From Calliphora vicina (taxonomy: Eukaryota > Arthropoda > Insecta > Diptera > Calliphoridae), in assembly GCF_958450345.1 (NCBI RefSeq), contig NC_088780.1, positions 29,907,667 to 29,971,666 of the forward strand: a DNA stretch of 64,000 nt, in the 5' to 3' direction. Each line of letters opens with the position of its first letter. Position 1 is the first letter of the stretch. Below are positions 46,100 to 57,090 of the stretch, piece after piece. The translations under genes were made by a program, and so were the position numbers. Below the pieces are notes generated by a model. That model had not been told where the DNA came from. It saw only the letters and a list, made by a program, of their open reading frames with translations, and ran no database searches.

Positions 46100-46735
46100 G
46101 CAGCAAATTAATAATTTTTAATATGAGCTCGCTCAGAAATGATTGGGATGTGAACCCAGCTGTGCGATTACCACGATGCTATGGCCCCGACTATCAAAGA
46201 TGACAATTGACTGGAGCCCTCAAGGCAGCCGAATAAGAGGAAAACCAGCTAATACTTGGAGAAGGCAATTAGAATCCGAAACTAGCAGAACAGGAAAGAC
46301 TTGGTCTGAGATACAACTAATAGCACAGGACAGATTCCGATGGAAGAATTTCTTTACGACCCTTTGTTCCAACTTGGAACCATTGGGTGAATCGAGGGTG
46401 GACAACATATCTTCTTGGCGAGACACGCTCACAATTAATGGTGTTTTCTTTTCTGACACAAAATGTTGCCTATATATTTTGTACCATTTATTAAATGTTA
46501 CCCATACCCTCACAATGTGTTGCATTTTTAACGATTCCAATAGAACAAAAATTATTACAATTTATGCAATTTTCTTTTATGTAGCTTCGAAATATTATAA
46601 AACTATACTTTTTGCTTATATAAAAAGTGGTGCATCTCTAACCCTTTGATAAAATTGAGGGTGAAACATGTAGCATATATTCAGGGTTTTAGGGTAACAT
46701 TATTAGAAAAGAACACGACCAAACTACATTTTTTC
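46100..46735 (+). pseudogene. Non-LTR retrotransposon C-terminal fragment (RTE/CR1-like)
   Basis: 46203-46380 encodes DWSPQGSRIRGKPANTWRRQ followed by ESETSRTGKTWSEIQLIAQD and RFRWKNFFTTLCSN. This WxP-G-x-R-G-x-P-x-x-TWRR and AxDRxRW pattern is the C-terminal tail after reverse transcriptase in a LINE family distinct from its neighbours. The frame stays open to 46649 but the later part is unlike known protein. Confidence 0.65.
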
Positions 46736-46774
46736 AGAAAAGAACACAAAGAAGGGTAAAAGGCAGAAAAAATG

Positions 46775-47260
46775 CACCATAATGTACTGGCGGTGATAAC
46801 CAGAAACTGGACATTTGGCAACCATGCGAGGAGACTTGGCCTGCCCTATAATGACTTCTGTAGAAGTTGTTAAAATGAAGAGGAGGATCAGACCATTTTT
46901 CATCTTCTTTGTCATGGCCCGGCATTAGGAGATCTACACATCAGGTTTCTGGGACATCGTTCCTTAAATAGTCTTTCTGAGCTATCGAACATGAAGTTAG
47001 AATGCATCAATGCCATATACGGGAATCACCACGGAGGGACCCAGTATCCATCAAAAGACTGGTGCATAATATTCTTCTCACTTCTTCTTCTTCTGACCAC
47101 CTTCCTCTTTATTTCTTTTACTCCTTTTTCTATCCGACTTTCCTCTTGTCTTTTCATCTCTATCTGGCCCTTTTCTATTTTCTGGTAACACAAAGGGACC
47201 TATTGTTTTGGACCCAAGTGAGCTGCTCTCTCTCCTGTTTCTACCTTTTAACTTAACCTA
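46775..47260 (+). pseudogene. LINE 3' end (I/R1-type) with Cys-rich tail
   Basis: RRLGLPYNDFCRSC, one stop, then NEEEDQTIFHLLCHGPALGD is the Cys/His tail after RNase H. A 3' untranslated stretch ending GTTTCTACCTTTTAACTTAA follows and matches 52440-52495. Together with 45905-46085 it may be one LINE split by the previous fragment. Confidence 0.65.
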
Positions 47261-47760
47261 ACTAATCATCCATAATTTTTCTAATTCCTCAGACGGTAAT
47301 GATAGGCAAGGAACCCAGTAAAAAAAATTTGTATTTTTGGAAGCTAAAACAAGTCGTAAGCGCTGTTGGTACGCTTACTAAGAAGCCTTACCAAGCAAGC
47401 AACAAATAAGCCAATACTATCGAAAGCATTTTTTTTGTATTAATGTAAGCTAAAACAAATAAAAAGCTTACTGTTATCCCTTATAGAGAAGCAGGTTGTA
47501 AGTGAAATATTTAAATAATTAATTGACTTACTCCTGTCGCTTACAAGAAAGCAGATTGTATTGATTGTATTCCAAATGGGAAATCGCCATATAAAAATCA
47601 TGCCTTCTGTAAGCAGGTTTGTAAGGGGTAATATAGCTTCTCTCCCTTACAAACCTACTTAAATGTAAGCTCCAATTTTTGCTGGGAAGTAGCTTATTTT
47701 GAAGAGAGATAAATCCATTACTGATTAGACGTAAAAATGTTCCGAACAAAATTTGGATTT
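47261..47760. other. No recognised feature
   Basis: Contains several AAGCTTAC/TAAGC words in both orientations (47340-47680), perhaps a diverged palindromic repeat; not assignable. Confidence 0.35.
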
Positions 47761-47996
47761 TTTTGAATAATTTTATCAACAATTACAATTTTACAACGTG
47801 TTTTTTAGAGTCGAAGAACTTTAAACTGGCCGCACCGTTTTCTGTGAAAGCTGATTTGACAGTTCTCAATTATTTTGAAGTTAGTTTGATTTGGCAATTT
47901 CTCATGAATAAGCTCAAGCCAAAGCAACGTTTGCAAATTATTCAAATTCATTTGAAAAATCATGGATTCTCCTTGAATAGTTTTTCAAAAGTTTGA
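47761..47996 (+). pseudogene. Tc1/mariner N-terminal fragment (DUF4817-like)
   Basis: NKLKPKQRLQIIQIHLKNHG resembles the start of the DUF4817 helix-turn-helix of a Tc1/mariner group. The upstream GAAGAACTTTAAACTGGC is shared with 52525-52545. The frame ends soon after and no catalytic part follows. Confidence 0.5.
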
Positions 47997-48998
47997 AACT
48001 TCGTATTAAAATCCATCAAAATCAAACTCAAATTTCACCATCAATCGTTTTTGGCATATAACAAACAAGATATAGTTTTATCGACAAAAGCAATAAGTCC
48101 CAATGTAGTTCAATCACAAAACATTTGTTAAACGGAAAACAGCCCAAAAACTTCATTTAGTTTGTTTCCCCATCTAGATTTTTTATACAATTGTTTGTCA
48201 TTAATTTGAAGCTGTAAAAATCTCTTTATATTACACTTTAAAGCTATTTTTCCTGCAAAATTTCCTTTATTTCGAAAACCATTAAGCAAACATTATAGCT
48301 AAACAATGTATTGGTCTCCATTTCATTATGAAAAAATTATAAATGAAAAGATTTCGTGCAAATGATGCTCACTTGTGAATGTATGTATGAATATCACTGG
48401 TGTCATTCTCTAAACAACACATTCATATCACAACAAATAATAGAACACCACACATTTATTACAAAAATCGTTTGGATAAATTAATCTAACGATTATGTGT
48501 GTATGAGAGTTTCTGTGTGCAAATGTGTGTTGTAATGTGATGTGATGATGATGAGGATAAAGTTGAGGGTTTTCTAATGCTAATGTTGAAAACCTTGATG
48601 TGTTAAAATGCTGTGTCATGTTTGCTACCAAACTGTTGAAATCACACACACAATATTTAGAAACATTTTTGAAATTTAAATGAACATTTGGAGCTAAGCA
48701 GATGGATTTTAAATCATAAATCAAATTTATAATGAATTATAAATTTAAAGTGAGCAAGTATTTTGATTAGTCTTTTTAAATTTTGGCAGGAAATACAAAT
48801 TTTCAACAAGGCATCGCACCTTATCCGTTGCAAATATGTTAAATTCTCTTAGGTTTGTGTTTTATTGAGGTTCAAAGCTTTTATATATAAGAATGGGGTA
48901 AAATCGTTCAATTTCAATTGTAAATAACTATTTAAGAATTAATCTAATTTTTACTATATTTATCTCATAGTAATGCATACATACTTCTTATATTGTAT
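47997..48998. other. No recognised feature
   Basis: Ordinary AT-rich intron with TG-rich words near 48500-48545; nothing supportable. Confidence 0.4.
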
Positions 48999-49226
48999 AC
49001 ACGCAGAGAAAAGATATAGTTGTGTATGTTTACTGTAACCATTTCAATATTGTTACAAGTTTTTTAACAATATTATAGTCACTGTAACTATTTACATGAT
49101 TGTGGTAACCATAATATCGCTAATTTACGAATCACATGATTTTATATGTTTGTGACAACCATTTATATGATGAAGCTTATGGGTATCATAATCTGAAAAC
49201 AACATATTATGATAAAATTATTCATC
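48999..49226 (+). mobile_element. MITE with ACACGCAGAGAAAA terminus
   Basis: It starts ACACGCAGAGAAAAGATATA and contains TTTACTGTAACCATTT, ATTATAGTCACTGTAACTAT and TGATTGTGGTAACCATAATA blocks, then AACAACATATTATGATAAAA. The layout is the inverse of 34783-35092. Confidence 0.65.
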
Positions 49227-49393
49227 ATCCAATTCTCCCCACCTGAAATTTATAAATTCTTTGTCCAATATTTTTGTACGTAAGGATAACTATAAAATTT
49301 TTTGTAAAATTAGTGGTAAATTTGTACGAGCAAAAAAAATCAACTCTAAGAAAATTGACTAGATTTGTAAATTTTTTAATAAATGATTATTAA

Positions 49394-49901
49394 CCCTCTA
49401 ACCCGCAAGAGTGCCCCAAGAAGTGCATTACAAAACACCAATTATCTCAAAAAGTAATTATATTTTTTTTTTTTTTAATTTAACTGTGTCTTTAGTTACA
49501 GATTTGTTAATATTTCCCTCGAAGGTCGAAATGCATTCTGATTTTTAGTTTTTGTCCTGTCAGCTGTTTTGTGAGTGATGTCATAATTTTAGCACGTAAA
49601 ATTTGGTGTGTAATTTTTTTTAAAATCAAAGTTTTACTAACTTTTAGTCGCCAGATCTATTCGAAATATTTTTTTTAGTTCTTTTTCATTAATTTTTCAA
49701 TAAAAAAATCATAATTATTATTTTTAACACCTAAACCGGCAACATTGCCCTGAGGCACTCATCACCTTTTTGCACCTGGTTCCTAAACTTAATTTGCAAA
49801 TTAGTTTCTGATGTCTGTTCTGAGTTTATTGGGTCATAATTAGCCTAAAAAAATTATTCTACAACTTTTTTTTATCTTTTTAAAGTTTGCGGGTTAGAGG
49901 T
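49394..49901. mobile_element. piggyBac-type MITE, TTAA-flanked
   Basis: TTAA at 49390-49393 precedes CCCTCTAACCCGCAAG. The right end TTTGCGGGTTAGAGGT is followed by TTAA at 49902-49905. A TTAA duplication and a CCC-starting inverted terminus are the piggyBac hallmark. A subterminal copy of the terminus-like motif (CCTAAACCGGCAACATTGCC near 49732) is present. 508 bp, non-coding. Confidence 0.75.
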
Positions 49902-49905
49902 TTAA

Positions 49906-50524
49906 AAATGGCTAGGTGATTCTATGTACATATGGATGTTATATTTTTGAAATCAGAACACAAACAAAGAAATATGATCGTTTTAAAAATTTAACATACC
50001 CGAGGTGTCCTACTTTGGGGACCCCTGGTGGGCCCATGAGGTCCAAATTCAGATCATAAACTCGCCAACACTTTATCGTTGCGCATGTCAAATTTAATTC
50101 AAGTTACAGATTTATTTCCTTTTTTTTTGTTTCTATACCACTTTGCGTTGTGTTTTTTATGATCAGTACTGTATGTAAGTTAATGGGGGGTTACATAAAG
50201 TTGATTTCAAGAGTACTATATTTTTTTTTTAAATAATAAGTTCTTTCGAAACATTGTTGACAAAAAATTGAGTAATTTTGAGTTACATGTAGAAATATGC
50301 GAAAATTTTCGAGTTGTGAGAGGCGTTATGTTTTCTTTTAATTTCTTAAACTAACCAAATATTTTTCCTTTTTTTTACAATCCCTCATATTTAAATAAAA
50401 ATAATCTTTGGATGATTTTATAATATATTCTGTAAATATATGTATACAAAAACTAAAAAAATAAATGAATATATAAAATATATATTCAGTTTCAATAACC
50501 ATGATAATATCAAAAAAAAAAAAA
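49906..50524. other. No recognised feature
   Basis: AT-rich intron with T-runs; nothing supportable. Confidence 0.4.
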
Positions 50525-51106
50525 ACAATCAGAGTCAAATTCTGAGCTCAATCCTATTGAGAATTTTTGGGGAATCGTGAAGTGGCGCTTGGAACAATAC
50601 CGATTAACTCCTACCAATTTGCTCGAGCTTTAGCAGCGGATTGAGTCAAATTCTGAGCTCAATCCTATTGAGAATTTTTGGGGAATCGTGAAGTGGCGCT
50701 TGGAACAATACCGATTAACTCCTACCAATTTGCTCGAGCTTTAGCAGCGGATTGAGCACAAGAGAGAGAGAGAGAGTATTCCAAATGAAGTCAATGAAAA
50801 ATTGGTAGAAAATATGCTAAAGCGTATAAAAATTTGTTTACGTAATAACAGATTTTGAAAAATATGTTAAAAAATGCAATTCTTCCCTAAAACTAAATTT
50901 AGTACATGCAAGTTATTTTAGTTTTGTCTGTTTTTTACTTAGAACTTGATGCTTTTTGTTTTGAATTGTAAGTAATTTTGTTACATATTAAACATAAAAT
51001 AAATGACAGAAAAAATTTTTGGATTTGCTTTATTAGTTTTACTTTTATTTTATTATTATAAGAAGTGCACAAAGTACCAACATGTACTCATTTGTGCACC
51101 CCACTG
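50525..51106 (+). pseudogene. Tc1-like C-terminal remnant with terminal repeat
   Basis: The encoded SELNPIENFWGIVKWRLEQY is the Tc1 signature containing the third catalytic residue (Glu of PIEN). The right end is the complement of CAGTGGGGTGCACAAATGAG, followed by TA at 51107. The coding part is duplicated exactly (next entry). No N-terminal half present. Confidence 0.65.
50532..50753 (+). repeat. Perfect tandem duplication, 111-bp unit
   Basis: 50532-50642 and 50643-50753 appear identical. Each starts GAGTCAAATTCTGAGCTCAA and ends TTTAGCAGCGGATT. Since neighbours are heavily diverged, the duplication is very recent or an assembly artefact. Confidence 0.9.
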
Positions 51107-51108
51107 TA

Positions 51109-52120
51109 TATCTTGACTAAGAACGATTTTGATGAGGATTTTTTTATGAGAAACGGATTTCTAGAAAAACAGCTACGAATTATTAGCATAAATATGATAT
51201 CAAAAATTATAAAATCTGACTAAGTGTTCTAAATTTATTAATTGTTTTACTTTACGTATGTACGTATTTTGCATGCATCGATTAAAAATATGAACTTTGA
51301 ACCTATATAAAAACCAAACTAAAGCGAATTTTGAATTCTAGAGAACGTAAAATGTTGCATGGCCATGGAAAACATGTTTAACAAATATTATTGAATTCAG
51401 ATGAGTATAGATTGAAATTAATTTTGTTTAATAATAATTTTTGTTTCGTTGGGGTATGGGTATAGATGTGGAAATGGATGGGGTCACTTTTTTAATTCTA
51501 AAAGTCTTAAATTTGTAAAATGAATATTATATACATAAATATGTAAATATATAAATTTACCCAAATATATACGTCCAATATCAATTTAATTTTCTTTTAT
51601 TAATACATTATTTTTAATTTCCTTTTCTAATGAATACCAGCTACTTAAATATTCATTTTGTAACAACAATTTCTCTCTCTCTTTTTCTCTTGCCATATTA
51701 CCCAAAAAATTATCCTTTTTATTAGGTCGTATGGCATTTGGGCACTTTTTTTTGGTTGGTTCTTTTCTTATCACTAATTTTCATGCACTCTCATGCACAA
51801 CACAAAGAATACACACATACATATAAATAGATCTATTTAGGTATCTATGTATGTAGGTATGTTCATTTGTATGTGTGTGTTACTATTGTACTCACGTAAT
51901 TTTGTTAGAGAGCATTTTAATGTGAGTTTTAGACATTCAGACTCGCAAACCCAAAGCCATTTGTATCGCATTAACATTATTTACACTTGCAAAATATTAA
52001 TTAAAATCTCAAATTGTAACTTGTAGCTATAGTATGTGTGTTGGTAATTTATATCTGTGTATGTATTCACCCTGTCGTTTAAGGAACTAATTAAGCTAAT
52101 GTAGCTTTAACTACATCATG
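51109..52120. other. No recognised feature
   Basis: AT-rich intron with ACATAC/GTATGT words near 51810-51880. Confidence 0.4.
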
Positions 52121-52159
52121 ATACATTCCTGTTCTGGGTGAATGGCTCGAACATGTGAT

Positions 52160-52495
52160 TCAATGTACTGGCGGTGATAACAGGACACTGCACATTTGGA
52201 AACTTGGCCTGCTCTATAATGACTTCTGTAGATGTTGTCAAAATGAAGAGGAGGATAATACCATTTTTCATCTTCTTTGCCATGGCCCGGCATAAGGAGA
52301 TCTACGCATCGGGTTTCTGGAACATCGTTCCTTAAATAGTCTGAGCTATCAGTTCAGTCCTTATTCAATATGATTTTACCTTCTCTGTTCATCTCTATTT
52401 GACCTTCTTCTATTTTTTATTTCCAGGTAACATAAAGGGACCTACTGTTTTGGCCCCAAGTAAGCTGATCTCTCTCCTGTCTCTACCTGTTAAGT
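52160..52495 (+). pseudogene. LINE 3' end, second copy
   Basis: Matches 46775-47260. Sequence encoding LACSIMTSVDVVKMKRRIIP (a shifted frame) overlies the Cys/His tail NEEEDNTIFHLLCHGPA. The 3' end again has CTGATCTCTCTCCTGTCTCT. Internally shortened. Confidence 0.6.
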
Positions 52496-52514
52496 TCATA
52501 CATATAAAGGTTAG

Positions 52515-52667
52515 TCTTTTAGAGGCGAATAACTTTAAAATGGCAGCACTGTTGTTTTGCGATTAGTTTGGTTTGGAAATTTATCATAAATAGACTTACG
52601 CCAGAGCAACGTTTTTGCAAATTGTTCAAATTTATTTTGAAAATCATGGTTCAATTGAAAATACTCA
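52515..52667 (+). pseudogene. DUF4817-like N-terminal fragment joined to mariner
   Basis: RLTPEQR then, after a frame change, QIVQIYFENHGSIENTHR is visible, related to 47950. At about 52668 it runs straight into mariner FFNLKKK-type codons, an apparent chimeric join. Confidence 0.5.
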
Positions 52668-53330
52668 TCGCTTCTTTAATTTGAAAAAAAAACTGCCGCT
52701 GAAGCATACCGATTGTTCTCCGAAGCTTATAGTGAATGTGTTTCATCGTTTGCAACTTGCGAGAGATGGCTTGTGCGATTTAGAAGTTTGGATACCAAGA
52801 ATTGGAGGCATTACACCATGTTACAGATTGTTATCAAACTCAACAAGAGCTTGCAAAATCATTGGGAGCTACTCAATCAGCAATTTCAAAACTTTAGCAA
52901 GCAGCAGGATTCATCCGAAAGCAGGCAAATTGGGGACCATACGAATGAATTACTCGTATGTGAAGCCCGGCTAACCAGCCGAATCGATACCAAAGTCAAA
53001 TAGCCATGGCGCTAAGATAATGCTCTGTATTTGTTGGGACCAAAGGGTCCTATCTATTATGAGCTGCTAATATCTGGCCAGACCATCACAAGGAAACTGT
53101 ACCGAACACAACTGATTCAGTTGGAAGCGAGCATTGGCCAAAAAACGCTCAGACATAAAACCATCGGCCACATGTTGCAATACCTGTTAAAAAGTATTTG
53201 AAATAAAGTGGTTGGGAAGTTTAGCCTCACCAGTTTTATAGTCCAGATCTTGTCCCGTCCAACTATTATTTTGTTCGATCGATGAACGCCCTCTCTGGGA
53301 TACGCTTCTTGGTCTCAAAAGATCAGTAGT
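52668..53330 (+). pseudogene. Mariner (irritans-type) transposase remnant
   Basis: Pieces in shifting frames: SEAYSECVSSFATCERWLVR, TRACKIIGSYSISNFKTLA (a shifted HTH), LGPKGPIYYELLISGQTITR and KLYRTQLIQLEASIGQK. The late segment around 53270-53320 encodes LFDR and SLGYAS. Multiple stops. The terminal repeats are missing. Confidence 0.7.
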
Positions 53331-53339
53331 TCAAAGTTA

Positions 53340-54720
53340 ACGAAAATGGATAAAGTTACGATTTGTGAAGACTTAAAAAACAAAATAATTAACGATTTTA
53401 AAGCTGGTTTAAAACAAAAAAGTATCTGTGACAATTATTCAATAAATAAATCAGCAGTTTATAAAGAAATTTTGTGAGACCGGTTCTGTAAAAACTCAAC
53501 ATTTAGGTGGAAGACCTCGTAAGGCTCTTCCTAGACAAGATAATTTAATAGCGAGAAAAAGTTCAAGAAATTCCCAAAAATAACTCCTCGAGAGGTTGTT
53601 AATAGCCTAAAATTAGAAATAAGTACCCGAACAGTTAGTCGCAGGGCAAATGAGGCTGGTCTTGGTTACTATTAGAGTTGTGTAGCTCATGAATGACCTA
53701 GTTCAATTGAACTATTCACTCAACTGAACGAAGTGAATCATTCATCATACTGAGCGTTTTCAGCTCAGCACTTTCAGTACTCATGAAAGAGCTGCACAAG
53801 CACATTCATTTGTCATCTTCAATGTTTCACATGTTTCACTTTACTCGTCAATTTTGTAACATTCTTTCGCTCACTGAAAGGTGATTGAGTATTGTGTCCA
53901 ACAAAAATAAAACGATCATTCAAATGTAAGTTTGTTATGTATATGATCGTATGTTGCCGCGTATATGTTTTTGCTTTGATATGATACAACGTTGGTATGA
54001 ACTGTTTCAAGAATTATTAGAGTTATTCAAATTGTTTTTGTTTTCAATGAGCTAATAAACCCAACTCTAGTTGCTATCGTCCTGTGAAAAAAACCACTCA
54101 TTTCTAAAAAGAACCGTTCTGGTCGTCTACAATTTGCCAGGGATTATTTAAACTGGTCGATGCAGAAATGGAATACTGTCCTCTTTTCCGACGAATCCAA
54201 ATACAATTTAAGAGGCAGTGATGGGAGATTAGATCCCAAGTAGACTGTAAAGTTTGGCGGTGGCAATATTATGGTATGGGGATGTTTTTCAGGACAAGGT
54301 ATGGGCCCAATTCATATTATAAAAGATACCATGACAGGTATAGGATACAGAACCATATTAAACGATGTTATGTATCCATACGCTGAGGAAAATATGCCCC
54401 TAGTTTGGAGATTCCAACACGACAGCGATTGAAACTCACCTCTAGGGTTGTAACCGAGTGGTTACAATCCAACGAGGTACGTGTTTTGAAGTGGCCTGCC
54501 CAATCGCCTGATTTCAATCCCATAGAAAATCTATGGGAAATTGTAGATCGTAAAATAAGGACCCAAAATTACACCAGGAAGGAATATTTATCGGAGGCGG
54601 TTATAAGGGAATGGCAAAATATTTCAAAGGAGACCATTGGCTCTTCAATTGGTTCAATGAATCGTCGATGTGTAGCACTTATAAAAAATAAGGGATACCC
54701 AACAAAATATTGAGTTATTG
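53340..54720 (+). mobile_element. Tc1-like (DD34E) element interrupted by a MITE
   Basis: DNA-binding region: MDKVTICEDLKNKIINDFKA, KQKSICDNYSINKSAVY, then GRPRK, and NSLKLEISTRTVSRRANEAG. After the MITE: RLQFARDYLNWSMQKWNTVL, FSDESKYNL (first Asp), GGGNIMVWGCFSGQGMGPIH. The final frame 54405-54713 has EVRVLKWPAQSPDFNPIENL. Allowing one frameshift near 54425, 34 residues lie between the last Asp and Glu, giving DD34E. Stops at 54240 and elsewhere make it inactive. Confidence 0.8.
53673..54069. mobile_element. hAT-type MITE, 397 bp
   Basis: Ends TAGAGTTG...CAACTCTA. Flanking 8-bp repeats GTTACTAT (53665-53672) and GTTGCTAT (54070-54077) differ by one base. Internally GAATGATTCATT-type palindromes; non-coding. 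It splits the Tc1-like element. Confidence 0.75.
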
Positions 54721-56469
54721 CAAAGTTTAGACCATATTTGTAAAAATAATACCTATGTTTCCATTGTTTTGTCAATGCCGTCATAAAGAAATCTTTTAAT
54801 TTTGCTTTCTCATTTTTAGAATTTAATTAATTATGTCCTTTGTTTTTTGTTAAATTAAGTTATTAAAAGTATACAAATAAAATACTACAAAATGTTAAAA
54901 TTTTTTAAAAAATTATTTCAGATTTTAGCCCGCTGTGTAGATACTTACGGTTATATCGGTAACGATAGCTTAGCGGTTACGGTAGTTGAGTTGAAAGGTT
55001 ATTTTATAGCAGTAGCTTAGCGATAACGGTAGCCAACCTTGCAAAAAAATGCTACTCCTGTAAAGTGGGTTTTTAAGTACTTAAGATATTTCCGCGGTTA
55101 AGGCTCGACATTCTTTTTATAAATTTAAATAATTGTTTAAGTGAGTCTTGACATTTAGTTTGATAATGATTTGAGATTTATTTAAAAATGATCTACGTCT
55201 CAAACTTATTTATAAAATTTTAACCTCAATTTAGGTTAGAGAAACGTTTGAGAATTACTTTTGATTATAGATTAAAATATCTTAATTATTCAAATGTTTA
55301 ATTTTGAGCTTGTTTGGTAGCTAGATATTTCTGTCTGCTTTCTGGTTATATGTATTCTCTGCTGGGCCATGTAAAGAATTTTAAATTAAATTTAAAATTA
55401 TATGGCTGTTTCGTGTATCAACTTTTTATTTAATATGTTTCATTTAAATGAAGCAAATTTGATGGCATTTTTAAGCAAGTACTATAGTATGTAATGAGTT
55501 TTCATTTCATTTGACATAAAAGTTGCTTAAATTAAGAGTCTCGTAAGTAAAACTATGTTAAAGAATACTAAAACCAAGAACAAAATAAATTTTATTAAAA
55601 GTGAAAACGTGTTTCTTCACACCAAATTATTTGTTGCACGTGCCAAAGAAAATATGGTGACATGAATTACTGCATATTACTAAAAAAAATAGACTTCAAA
55701 AGAAGCTTTAAAGAACAAAGAAAATTAATGAAATTTATGATTCTTACAAAATACTTTCACATCAAGTGTTCATTTTGTATAAATTGTTTAAACTTTTCAA
55801 TGATTTAAATCATGATTTAATAATTCAAGGAAAGTCTTTCTAAAACTTTAAAATTTTTTATTAAACTTAAATTTGATTTTATATATACAGACAGCCTTAA
55901 AAGTAAGTAAACAGCACAAACTATTTGAATTTTTTTTAAGATAATGAAATTCCTAAAAATCTATCCATCGATTGCAATTTAAAAGTATTTTTCATTTTAA
56001 ACTCCAAACTGTGGGGTGCGAAAAAAGGCTACAGGCTTGAATTTCTAAACTTGTTAGATTTTTGTTTTAATTTCTTTAATATAATTTACTTCAAACTACA
56101 AACAAATACTTGCAAAACTGTCAATGTATCTAGAATACTTCACGTACAGCCTAAATGCTGGTAGTATTAGCAACACACACAGCCAGCATTAAAAGGAAAT
56201 AAATTAAAATAAAATAGAAAAAAAGAAAACAGGAAAGTAGAAACAAATAGAATAAGAAAGAGAATCCCTTAACATGCCTTAACAACAGACAACAATCACA
56301 CCCCAACATACCCCATACAATGAATGAATGAATTTCATATCCTGTTGTCAGGACCTCCCTTAGAGATGTACACAATATTAATGGTAATTTTTTTCCTACG
56401 ATTTTCTGGTTTTCTTTCGTTTGTAATAAAATAAAGTAAATAGGCACATGCTCCATTTTGCCAAAACAT
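54721..56469. other. No recognised feature
   Basis: Mostly AT-rich. 54960-55030 has GGTAACGATAGCTTAGCG and GCAGTAGCTTAGCGATAACG, a short local repeat. No other content. Confidence 0.4.
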
Positions 56470-57090
56470 CCCAGCAGTTCTGGGTAAATGTCCCAAACTA
56501 ATGATTTTATCTATGACTTAGGGTGAGAACTAGTTATATGACTAGTTATTTAAACACGGGCATGTTCTGATTGACCCTTTTTATATCAATGAGACTGTCT
56601 GGTAACTGGACCAAACTAATCAATATCTAACTGGATAATTAATCAGCTACATAACTAATTATTTTAATATATACAGGTGCTAATTGACCTTAAATAAGGA
56701 GTGAGATCGAAAAAGCCTTAACACAAGTTTATCCTTAAAACTTTTAACCCAAGTATTATTTGATTTTTTTTTTTGATCAAGTAAACTTTGAAAAGCATGT
56801 CAGTTATTGTGTTTAATGTCAAGTTCATACTAAAATTATTAATATTTTCAACAAAACCCATCATGGTCCTACAAAAAGTTGGACAAACAATCAAAGGTTT
56901 GCCGTCAAACTGATTCCAATGTTATTAAACAGTAGCGGGAGAATTTGTCCGTTGATAGAAAACATGTTTCAGGTAGAAGGAATGGTCCACATAATGTTTC
57001 TAAAGCCAATAAATAGAAAGCATTTTCAAGACAGATCACAACACATCCGATAGGAAAGCAGTCCGGTTAGCTTAGAACTCGGACTATTTG

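Noticed and set aside
46143..46649. 168-residue open frame as a host gene
   Set aside because: Its first part is a LINE tail; the rest is Ile/Tyr/Phe-rich read-through.
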